DNA of 64,000 bases from Trichostrongylus colubriformis (taxonomy: Eukaryota > Nematoda > Chromadorea > Rhabditida > Trichostrongylidae). The stretch is taken from NCBI GenBank assembly GCA_963978905.1, contig OZ022257.1, forward strand, positions 30,209,274-30,273,273. Reading direction: 5' to 3'. Below the pieces are notes generated by a model that saw only the letters and a program-made list of their open reading frames with translations, was not told the DNA's origin and did not search any database. Of the stretch, positions 1 through 11,300 are shown one piece after another. A program made the translations under genes and the position numbers. Position 1 is the stretch's first letter, and each line of letters opens with the position of its first letter.

Positions 1-92
1 CCTGGCAGGTTCAACCATGCTGAGAAGGAGTAAAGTCCTAGCCAAGAGCGCCCCCCCCCCTTTCCCTCTGTTTCGATGGTTGAGGAAGGGGC

Positions 93-1340
93 GTGCGGAC
101 GCGCTGGCAACGCTTCGTCAGGACACCAGGGAACAAAACGCTCAGACAGCAGAAAAACAGCCTTAGTACACCACACACCGGGCTCTGCCGTCTCCGACGT
201 CGGACGGTACGACAACCGGTGAGAGGCGAAGAAATCTCGGGTTGCGCAGGACATCATGGATTCTGGACAATAACGACACACCTCGTACACGGCGCGGAGA
301 CTGCTTCATGCACCTACAACGCCAGAACAGTCTCGTCCAACGCCAATCTCCATGCTCTCCTCGACGCTGCGACTCGCATCAAGTTCCATTTGATCGCGCT
401 ACAAGAAACAAAGAGCAGAAGAACCGACGCACGACAGTTCAACGACGGGACTCTTGTTATCCGTGGAGAGAAGATCCCATCGCGGAATGTCGGAGGCGTT
501 GGATTTGTCGTGCACCCGTCTGTCGTCCGCCACGTCGACTCTCACGAGATTCTGTCTCCTCGTCTAGCCATTCTACGCCTTCATCCACCGCATCAGAAGA
601 CCATCTCAATCATCAACTGCTACCACCACACGCAGCAGCTGACGATTCCAAATTGGATGCGTTCTATGAACACCTGGAAGAAGTCATACGCAAAGAGAAG
701 TCCTTCTACAAATTCGTTGACGGTGACTTCAACGCAAGTTCAGGAAAAGGCAACAGCGAGGAACATAGGATCGGAAAATTCGGGATAGGCGATAGGAACG
801 ACAGCGGAAGTCGTCTCGTTGACCTCATGTCTGCAGCACGTCTCTTCCATGGTAATTCGCTGTTTGAGAAGAAGGAACACCGCAACTGGACATGGGAGTC
901 ACCCAATGGCACGACTCATGCTGAGATCGACCACATTCTAACAAACAGAACATGGTGCCTCTACGACACCTCCGTGGTGCCATCTTTTTGTTGTGGATCC
1001 GATCATCGCCTTCTTCGGGCCAAAATCAGGTTCGACATTCGACTGGAGAAGAACACCTGTCACCGGCCGAAGGGGAGGAAGCAAGTCGTGTATGACGAGA
1101 ACCTTCTGAACGAGGCACTATTCCGTTATGACTGGCAAGTCGTGGAGGACCCAACCGAAGACTACAAGCTGCTTCTCAAAGGATTGCAAACCTGTGCTGA
1201 TCTTGCATGTCTTCAACGATCAAGCGAAGCGATCGAATTTCATCGAACACCAAGACGCTGCTTGAAAGAAGGAGAAGTTTGAGGCTGGATCGACTGGTTG
1301 TCAATGCCAGTTGCAGAAATGCGTACCGTAGAGGTTAGAA
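93..1340 (+). pseudogene. RTE-type retrotransposon endonuclease remnant
   Basis: This is the endonuclease half of an RTE-clade non-LTR retrotransposon. The first part reads in the frame starting at 93 ([18 protein letters not shown], then [30 protein letters not shown]). The second part reads in the frame open from 242 to 1,282 ([61 protein letters not shown]). The switch between frames lies near 620-650, so the ORF carries a frameshift. ALQETK, GDFNA and SDHR are the usual catalytic motifs of apurinic-type retrotransposon endonucleases. Similarity fades near 1,340, before any reverse-transcriptase motif, so the copy is 3' truncated and dead. The family resemblance is clear; the exact RTE subfamily is not settled. 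Confidence 0.85.
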
Positions 1341-1977
1341 AATGTTAAGCTTGGACACTTACTCGAGGAATTATGTGTCTCGGCAAGGTAGTGACTAATC
1401 TGATTATCGCGGTGTGCCTTCAACCCAGTGTTGGCAATGGAGAAAGGAAGGTGACTCTTTTTTCAAAGTCTCTGACGTGAAATTGTTCATGAATGCCTTG
1501 CAGTTTCTTTTTCCAACAACTACCAAACCTCGCTAAGCTGTAGCTGATGATTCCACATTCTATCCTAGGAGTTTTTTGTTCCAGAAATACCAAACAGGCA
1601 GGGTTGGGCTATCACGTACTTCTCTGTTACCATTTTCGAGAGCAAACTTACAAAACGAATTGGTGTGGATCCTCGCAGTGCTGATCATTCCACAAGACAC
1701 TCCCATAGTGAAAGCCACGGCTGCTCACGCGTGTGCCGACATAAAAGCTCTATTAGCATGGCACCAATATTGCAGGTCTTTTTGAGATAGTCAGCTTTGA
1801 TATTGGATTGAATTTTCTGGTAATGCACAGACTCGTAAAAGGGCCCTCTGCTTATCGCATGATCCCAAGGGTGCTTCACCGGTTTAGTCACTCATCAATT
1901 CAGTGTGTGATTCTTCTGTGTTAAGGACGAACATGAGCAATAACGCCCTCATTGTACAAGCATATTTAAACACTTAC
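1341..1977. other. Intergenic or intronic stretch, no firm gene
   Basis: This lies downstream of the last identified metallopeptidase exon on the minus strand. A fragment of the widespread repeat ending in a GGTGTGCCTT motif sits near 1,400-1,430. On the minus strand, 1,650-1,740 could encode a short hydrophobic run (AVAFTMGVSCGMIST) followed by a GTAAG donor, but its splice phase does not fit the preceding exon cleanly. I do not call it an exon. Confidence 0.4.
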
Positions 1978-2382
1978 TAAGGATAGTACAATGATGTACG
2001 TCGAAAAATTGACCAAAATCGCCACGAGTAGTTCGGGGTTTGTTGAGGTCCGTCCCATGATTGGAATGAAAATCGATAGAACCATCGAAGACAGATAGAT
2101 AACCATCCCATAACATGGTGTGTGCAATAAAATGTGTTTAATCACCAACGTCCATTCGTCTAAAAGCTCGTGAGGAAATCGTGACAGCAGCGTGAAATGG
2201 TCGGTAAGAAGAATGTATTGTAAAATCTCTTCAAACTCACTTTTGGATTTGATGAGGCCACCGAGAAGTGGAACCAACATCAAGGTGAATACGAAGGAAC
2301 TGGAAACTCCTCTGATAGTAAGAAAACTCAAGATCACCGCAACCATTGTTCTGTGAACCGTTTCGATAGCCTTCGCGTGATC
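1978..2382 (-). CDS. Metallopeptidase exon 13, membrane region
   Basis: Acceptor TTCGCAG, donor GTAAGTG. Codes 135 residues: [18 protein letters not shown], further hydrophobic segments, then [19 protein letters not shown] and YIIVLSL. FIPIMGR corresponds to the F(T/I)PI(L/M)GR motif of ERMP1. It follows a 6.1-kb intron containing the BEL/Pao element. Confidence 0.88.
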
Positions 2383-5300
2383 CTGCGAAACGGATAATCA
2401 AATATCGTATTCTTCAACTGGTTTGTTACAAGGCAGTTTTTGCTTTTCGAGCATTGCCTTTCTGTGATGAATTTCAAGCCTCAAGCCCCCCCCCCCCCAC
2501 ACGCCCACTATGAACTTGTAATACATAGGTGTGCAGAAGCTGAAGGAATCGACCACGGCAAGATTAGTTTTTCTGTTACCCATATATCTATGATTATTTG
2601 CATAATAAGGGCCACATGCAAAGATTCACGCGAAAAATGTGAATGCGGCCGAGATATAGCTTTCGAAGTGGCAGCTGTAGGGCGGGGCCTCCAAGCAATG
2701 CATACCCCGTCGTTCTCAGCGGTTGAAGACGCATTGTAGGGATAGTAAAGTACGTGAACAGCCGCACTCTCCGTTCGCAACCGCAGCGGACGACGGACAG
2801 GCTTTTCCTCAGAGGCCCCATCCAACCGGCCGAAAATTTGGGGAGCTGTATCTTGGCCGAATCCTCACTTTTACGCGAAAACCTCGCATACGGCCTTTAC
2901 TGGGCAATACAATATAAATGTATGGGTAACAAATAAACACATTTTTTCGTGGACGATTCTTTTGAGGACGGAAGTGATTTCTGGACAATGCGTCAGTGCT
3001 ATGAAGTTCGGTAATGAAACTTGGACTATATGTAGGGAGAACAGCCAAGTGTGTAAGGAAACTACTGTACCAAGTGGCAGAAATGACGACGATGAATCCT
3101 ATATGTTGTAATTGCGCTTGAAGGTGCTCACTAGGTGATGATATGGATTTATTGAGTTTGCAAAATTCGTGGTGTACTTGCTCTCGCCGATTCGTCGGAG
3201 GTGGAATCAAGTTCGCAGCAGCCATAGTCTTGGAGTATGGGGACTGTGATCAGAGGTCGGTTCAAAGGCTAATTGGTATAGGGTACGAAAGCCACCCTTT
3301 ACGATGGCTGGTTTTTGGATGTATTGTAACGTGAGATTTACTGAACAATTGAAAGATCTGTCGCGGAACGCGACTGTTCCTGAGGGCGCACCGCGAGCCT
3401 GGCTTCGCCCCCAGTCGTGGCTCTATAAAAGGAGTTGCCACTGCCAGTCGGTGACCTTTCCCCCCGGGAGGAGAGGGACACCGGGCGAAAGCTCCTAGGA
3501 TGCCATGCCGGACTGTTGAAGGTGAGAGCTTGACTCTCCCGCTCTGCAGGCCGTCAGAACGCGGTGCGGTCGGGCAGACCGCGGTCGGTGTGGTCGAGCG
3601 CTGGTATGCTCACGTCCGCTACACCCGAGGACGTGGACGGCTGCAGGCAGGATAGATAGCCTGCAGGGTGCAGGAGTTACCTCGGTTACCGCTATTATTC
3701 TTATAGTTGACCCTTGGAGGATGAAGTACGGTCGGACCTGAGATCAGGCAGGAAGATGAGAGTAGGTCGACTATTGTGAATAGTATGTACATAATAAATA
3801 TAGTTGTCGTAAGAGTTGTACTTGCTGCCGTATGAAGAGTAATCTATAGGGTACCTCCGCGAAGTGGCGGCCATACTGTGGAGAAAGCAGTATGGTTCCT
3901 GGGGAAGCCCATGTGGACAGTAACAACCCGCAGCAGCCGGCTGGCGCGAGGTTCGGAGACCCGGAACCACGATGCTGTTGCGCTAGCGGTTAAGAGGGCA
4001 ACCGCCCGACGAGCCGCAACATGGTGCATCGGCACTATGGTCTCCGGGGAAGGGGAGCCGCAGCATGTTGCGTCGGCACTATGGTTCCCGGGGAAGGGGA
4101 GCCGCAACATGGTGCAATCAGACCGTGGATTCAGGCCCGCCGTTGCGTGTCACAACAAGTTCCCAGGGGAGGATGGTACTACCACTTCGAGTTTCGTCCA
4201 ATGTTCCGTGGCTCGGGATGAATCATCGGATTATCACGGGATATCAGACCTTTGAGGGGCACTCGAGTTTCCCACCCTCACCACCTCGGGTGCATCTCCC
4301 AGACTCTGGCTTGGCCAACCCCTTCTGGTATGGACTCCACCCCGGATGTCAGGCGCCCGCCGAAGAGGAGGGGGCATTGGGTCCGTAGGACTGTGGCAAC
4401 CTGCCGACTAAGCTTCCACAGCCCCATCCTCTTCGTTGGTGCGAAGCCCGGGTTAGGGGAGCGACCCCGATTGCATTGCTCCTAGTAAAGAGTCACCTGG
4501 CTACGGTACTGGAATGGACTGTAAGCATTTGGCTGTAAGGGCGGCCAGAATTGGGCTACTGGGGTCTGGTAGTTATTGGGTGCTTCAATAGGACTCAGTG
4601 TTGGAATAGGTTGTGTCGGCCGCCAGCACCATGTTACTGTACAAAGGCAGTAGCATAAGAGAGGACCTCTTGGAGGGCTCTGCCCGGAGCGCGGCGTCCG
4701 CTGGTATGGGAGGCCACCGGAAACTAGGACTGAATGGAACGGCTTTACTTTTACTTGGTTTTCATCTCAGTAAGGGGCCATGGAAGGGCCTGGTATATTC
4801 ATATTCATCCCAAGTGAGCGTTTTCCAGGGTATTTGTTTCTAAGTCCATTTCCGGGTGTAATATTTCCTTCTTCCTATTCATCTACTCACTATAACAGCC
4901 ACAGCAGTACAGCTCCAGTTGGTAAGTAATTTACTTCCCTACTTCGCTCATTGTACATGTTTACAGTGTTTTTCGCTTATTCTTTGAGTGTCATCTCCTC
5001 TCTCCTCTCATATTTGTTCTCGTCATTTCTCACAGTGTTACTGCTCTTACTGGTTCTCGCATCTCATTCTTCTAATATACCTCCCTTTTTCCCATCCAAT
5101 ACCCCCCTTTTTCTAAATTTCCTTTTTCCCTTCTTTTAGTCCCTTTTTTGCTTCATTTTTTGTCAATTCGATTCGATCCCGTTCGCGATCCCGTAACTCC
5201 GTTCTCATCTTTTTTCTGCTCGAGATCGATAGAAATCGGTGAGAATCGGCACTCTCGCTGCGCTTTCCCGCGCTCGCGCTGGGAAAGAGCGGAGAGAGCA

Positions 5301-8300
5301 CGCGCACACATGAGAACATAGATATATCGCGACTCGCCGTGACATTTCTATCTTGAGTCATTATGACTGCTTCGATAGATTTTGAAATTTTTAAGCAAAA
5401 ACGGGCGCGAGCGATTCGCGAGCTCCAAAACGCGACCTCCACCGTCGATTTGCAGCTCCTTGACGAGCTTTGTCTCGACCATGAATAGCGCGATAATTTG
5501 CCATACAGAACACTCGTGACAACTAGGCAACGCAACCTTTTGGTTGCGCGGACCCGGTTTCGCAAGTGCTTCATGACATACAGCAGTACTAGGAGTCAGT
5601 ACTGCGGAGCACCGAGCGATTGAAGGACGAGGATCAACGCCGAACCCTCTACGAACAGGCTCTTCTCCATTGGCAGAACCAAGGAGGGGACCAGGTTCAG
5701 AGGGAGGCTAAGAACCTCGTCGACCAGATCGACGTTGCTCTCCGCACATCGTACACGCCGCACTTACCGCAGGTAGCTGATCGTCAGCCCACGACACCTA
5801 CTCAGCCTTCGCAGCGTAGGAGTGGACTGACGACTCCAGCAGCTTCAACGGCTATCAAAAGGATCGCGACGGCAATAGTCGCTGGGACAAAAAGTTGAAA
5901 ACCGTTGAGCATTTACCGCAACCACTGCCGCACGCTCAGCTTGTTTCGAAGAAGAAATTCGTCAGGGGCAGCATGAGCTTTTACCGCAAGAACACTTTGT
6001 TCGCTTACCGAAATTCGACCTGCGCATGTTTGCAGGCTACATCGATAAGTTCCCTTGTAGGACATATTCAGCCTCTTCACGTTCGTCACGCTCCTCATCA
6101 AGAGAATCGCGACAAAACGTTGGAGCCGAACTAATTAAAGCCAAATGACTTTTGACTCCCTGAGTTACCGAAATAAGAGGCTCCTTCAGCTACCTCAACT
6201 CGTTCTTCCACTTATACGGCCCCACTTCTTCTCGTGCTCGGGAGGATGGACCTAGTCCAGTAATTCGCGATCGAGGGATGGTGGTCGGGAACAATCCAGT
6301 GTAAGAACGATATTGAGAGAAGCTGAACATAGACTTCACCGCTTTTTTGGATATTATTGATTGATGCGTTGACAAGTTACCGCCTTTGTTGAAGTCCTAT
6401 ATGTTACCGCTTTTTTGCAGACATCCCTTTATCATGTAGTTTTATTCATAGAAGTTCTTTTAGCTAACAATCAAGTGGTCATTCATTGTAGCGTTTTAGT
6501 CATTTTCTATAAATAAATTAGCTTCAGGAGACTTTTCTGCCATTAGTTTAGGGTTACCGCACCTTCTCTTTAGTGCTAGAGTAGGAGCCCAACAGCAGTC
6601 ACCGCCGATATCCGATGCCAGGGAGGATCAACTAAAATGGGCAAGGACGATCAACGATGCTGGGCAAGCACAGTCGACAGAGATGGGCAAGGACAGTCAA
6701 CTAAGATGGGCACGTGATAGCAATACGATGGTTCGAGGAAGTCGACATCAGCCGTCCATAACAACAACGTCGTCGTCTCGTGGCTGTCAACAACAACAAC
6801 GTCGTCGTCTTGTGGCTGTTTGGGAGAGATAGTGGAGGAAGATGCTGGCAGAAGGAGTTGGTCGGACTTGTAGAGGAAGTGGTGCAGGAAGGCAAGCATC
6901 TCGGCAGTTCGATTCCGTCTCTTTTTCCGGAGTGCCCTTGAGGCGCTTCTTCCCTTTCCCTTTTTTTGAGGTGCCCTCAAGGCACCTTGTCTGTCATTTT
7001 TTGTGAGTTTTTTCCGAGTGTCCTTAAGACACTCTGCCCCTTTTTTGAAGTGCCCTTACGACACTTATGTTGTAGTGCTGTTGTGTTCCTATTTCTAGTA
7101 GTCGTCTTTCATGTTTTGTTATGTCCTTTTTTGAGCACGCTTAAGGCGCGTTCCTTGCAGTTCGGTTTCTTTTCGGCGGCCCTTAAGGCACCCTATTTTT
7201 GTCATGAGCCGTTCACCGGTAGGGACCTGCCGTTAGGTAGTCCGACTGTAGAGGATGACCGTGCTGACCCATGCCGTCTTGCATTTTATCAACAGGCAAT
7301 TACATCTGGGCCTGCCATCATCGGACGTTCGGTTCCTCCCAGGTGCAGTCGTTGCGCACCCCAGAGCCATTCTTTTTCGCTCTCGGGGTGTCGCGGAACG
7401 TGACTGTTCCTGAGGGCGCACCGCGAGCCTGGCTTCGCCCCCAGTCGTGGCTCTATAAAAGGAGTTGCCACTGCCAGTCGGTGACCTTTCCCCCCAGGAG
7501 GAGAGGGACACCGGGCGAAAGCTCCTAGGATGCCATGCCGGACTGTTGAAGGTGAGAGCTTGACTCTCACGCTCTGCAGGCCGTCAGAACGCGGTGCGGT
7601 CGGGCGGACCGCGGTCGGTTTGGTCGAGCGCTGGTATGCTCACGTCCGCTACACCCGGGGACGTGGACGGCTGCAGGCGGGATAGATAGCCTGCAGGGTG
7701 CAGGAGTTACCGCGGTTACCGCTGTTATTCTTCTAGTTGACCCTTGGGGATAAGGCACGGTCGGACCTGAGATCAGGCAGGAAGACGAGAATAGGTGGAC
7801 TATTGTGAATAGTATGTACATAAGAAATAGTATAGTTGTCGTAAGAGTTGTACTTGCTGTCGTACGAAGGGTAGTCTATAGGGTAGAAGAGCGAGAACAT
7901 ATACCCCCGGGAAGCGGCGGCCATACTATGGGGAAAGCAGTATGGTTCTTGGGGAAGCCCATGTGGACAGTGACAACCCGCAGGCAAAGCAGCCGGGTGG
8001 CGCGGGGTCCGGAAACCTGGAACCACGATGCTGTTCCACTGGCCGTTAGGAGTGCAACCGCCCGACCAGCCGCAACAGGATCCATGAGAATTCATGGCAG
8101 TGAATGCAGGCTTATAGCGAAACAACGAGCAGCACGTGTCTGAAAGAAATAACGACTCTAAAAATGATTATGCTAGTGGCGCAACTGTACAGGATCAATA
8201 TCAAGGGCAGTTGAAGCGGCCAGGCAGTCTCCAGACAGGTGAAGGCTAAAAACAACGACAGTCATGGTACTGTCACGAGCAGAAGATCACAGAATCGCCC

Positions 8301-11300
8301 TAGAGGAAGCAGTAACGCTTTTACCGTAAGCCAAGGCAGAAGAAGTTTAAAAAGAGTTAGCGAAAGAACAATAAGCGTCACGACGGGGCAGACAAAAGGT
8401 GAGGCGACAAAAGGCGATGAAGACCGCTTGGGAATTCGGCCGAGACCTGTACTATTGAAGTCGCCCAAGTTGTAAAGAAACCAAAACCCACTTCTCTCTT
8501 CGGCGCATCCATCTTCGCTGCTAGAAATGACATCGTAGAAAATCCGACCCATGCTGCCGGTATCGCATATATAACTACCGCCAAGGCATGAATTGAGTAC
8601 CTAGAAGTTCAGAAATTTCTCATTGGCACACTGCGCTCAAAAGTGCCTGATACTCAGTGAAAATGGCTTAGCGTCATAATTTTTCGTGTATTACTATTCT
8701 TAAACAGTTGATTCACTTGAGAAATTGTATATCTTACCATGGCATAGCTCCCCAGATTATCAGCGTTAAGAGGATCATGGCGAGTGTCACTGCATTCATG
8801 GTGAAGATTACGATCGCATAGTTGGTGACAGCGAGCTTATAATCTCTAGCTGAAACAGAGAAAGGAGTTGGTCACCGACACTAAAGAGTTGACAAAAACC
8901 ATGTTCATCTCTCAACCACGTGAGGAAAGCTATCAGTTCGAGAAATGGCAAAAAGGAAGTGGAAGATGGTGTTATTGTTCACTGCAGCTTTCAAGGTTAT
9001 TACAGCCTCTACTCGACTCACACTTCGGCACCAATCGCCCTTTTTAAACAGGAATCGCGATTGTCCTATCTCAAATTACTGTAGAGAACTTGGAGGCGAT
9101 TCATTCCAAGCGATGTCAACAAACCTATTTTTGACGGACTTTTTTGTTTTGTCTCAGAAGCTTTTAACAGTATCAATTACATAGTGAATGCACTGCGATC
9201 GCCAGAGTGCATTTGATAGCAGCCTTTCGAATAGTCATCATTATGGAAGGGATGGAGAGAGGTGCGAAGATGGACCTTACTCTGAACTTTTTGTCCCGAC
9301 GCCCATTGATCGAAACATTTCTAAACCTTGCTGAACAGCAAATAGATAACCTTTTCTCAAGCACCAATTGAGCTATCGCACCGTACTGCTCGATTCGCAA
9401 GGTAGAACTCCGTGATGGGAAAACAGCAGTGAGTTCCGGTGATTAGTGTGGGGTCAAGTCACCCATGAGTTAATTCACTTCGCGAGACGATTGATTTACT
9501 ACTGATTTCAAGATCTTGGCTACTAGCTTGTCTACTCAAGTCAATGATGAGGGTCGAAGAATAAAGGCAAATATTTGTGAATGTAAACATGTAGTAAAGC
9601 TGGATATTTGTCACTTAGATGAGTAACATCTTCCGTTAAATACAATTTCTAACTGGAAGCAGACACGATCTATGATGAGGGTGGAAGCCAGTTACTGTGA
9701 CAGACCATAATACAATGATTTATTTTTACAAGACGGTTAATTTCGTCGTTTTTGTAGTGAATTACCCTCTGCAGAACACTGGTGACCTGACCTCCCAGCC
9801 TCTGGTTGGTACTTGCACGCCACCCGTGTGACCAACCACTTATTGATCCTCTGCAGACAGTCGATTACCGAATATGACTCACTGGGAAAGTTGTCATCGC
9901 TTCCATAGTTCGACTATGGCTACTTAAAGGCAGCATTAGGAGAAAATCGGACGAAAAGTAAAAGAAGTGGTGAATGTGAAAGTCGAGATGCCTAGTAACA
10001 GGACAGTGAAGAAACTTCTTCTCCCTTGCGTTAGCCCCGCGCCGTCGCAGGGTCCGCTGTTCTTGTCAGATGTCGCCACTTCCTCCTATCCAAGGCATCC
10101 TCCGCCGTAGCGTTCACTTCTGTGAGGTCGCCCTTGATGACGTCTCTCCAACTCTTCTTTGGGGCTCCACGTGGGCGTTTCCCTTGCGCTTCGAACTCCA
10201 GGGCTTTTCTTATGAGGTGGTCCTCTGATCTTCTCAGCACGTGTCCATTCCATTGCAGCCGTTGCTCTCTCAATTTCAGCTGGACAGGAGCCGTCTGTGT
10301 GATCGCTCTCACGTCCTCGTTCCTAACCTTGTCCAGTCGCGTCCAGCCGCATGCCCATCTCAACATCCTCATTTCAGCTGCATGCAGCTGCCTTTCATGT
10401 ATCTTAGTTATGGGCCAGCACTCGCTTCCGTACAGCATACGGGCCTTACCACCGATCGATACACCTTGCCTTTGAGCGTCTTGGAGCATCGCCGATCGCA
10501 CAGTATTCCAGTAGACTCCCTCCACTTTATCCATGCCGCGTTAATCCGGGCCTTCACTGCCTGGTCTACTGCACCATCTGCCGCCAGATCGCTGCAGAGA
10601 TATCGGAAATCTTCTAACTTTTCGATGGTCTCCCCATGGCAGTCCGTTTTCGGCTCTGGGCATTCTTCGGAGCTTATGAACTTAGTCTTCTTGACGTTCA
10701 ATCGGAGTCAATTCTTTGCCAGCCTGTCCTGCCACTGCTGTACTTTCGCTTGCAGTTCTTCCCTGCTTTCCGCTACCAGGGCTATATCATCCGCGTACAG
10801 GATGGTCTTCAGTGGTCCTTCCATGAGATCTTTCACATGTCATCCAGAGTGAGGAGGAAGAGGAACGGGCTCAGGGCTGATCCTTGATGCACCCCTACTG
10901 TAATGTTCACTTCGTTCGACAGCCCGTGCGGAGTACGTACAGCCACCTTAGCTCCATCGTACATATCCCTTATGAGAGCGATCAGCCGTTCCGGTACCTG
11001 GAGTTCCCGCAAGGCATTCCAGAGCACTGGCCTGGGGAGACCGTCGAAAGCCTTCTCGAGATCGAGGAATGCTAGGTAGCATGGTCGCCGCTTCTCTCGA
11101 TATTTCTCCATCACCTGCCTGGCGATGAAGATGGCGTCAGTTGTGAATTTCTCAGGCATGAACCCAAATTGTTCCTGGGAGATAGGGATGAGTTCCCTCA
11201 GCCTCGAATCGATCAGCCTCTCGTAAAGCTTCATGGTATGCGCTGTCAACTTGATTCCACGGTAGTTGGAGCAGTCCATTGCATCACCCTTCTGTTTGAA

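Larger units (their letters stand above)
3359..8077 (+). mobile_element. Degenerate BEL/Pao-like LTR retrotransposon
   Basis: Two direct repeats of 663 and 688 bp bound a 3.4-kb internal region. Both begin TGTCGCGGAAC and end CCGCAACA (TG..CA termini). Flanking pentamers AGATC (left) and GGATC (right) look like a target-site duplication with one change. The internal region retains gag debris but no recognisable protease, reverse transcriptase or integrase, so the element is internally deleted. BEL/Pao assignment rests on short gag-like motifs and is moderate; the LTR structure itself is strong. It sits inside intron 12 of the metallopeptidase gene, on the opposite strand. Confidence 0.8.

Noticed and set aside
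2809..3225. 138-codon minus-strand frame as the missing exon between exons 12 and 13
   Set aside because: It runs through a family A element, lacks phase-compatible splice sites, and exon 12 at 8,492-8,600 already completes the join.
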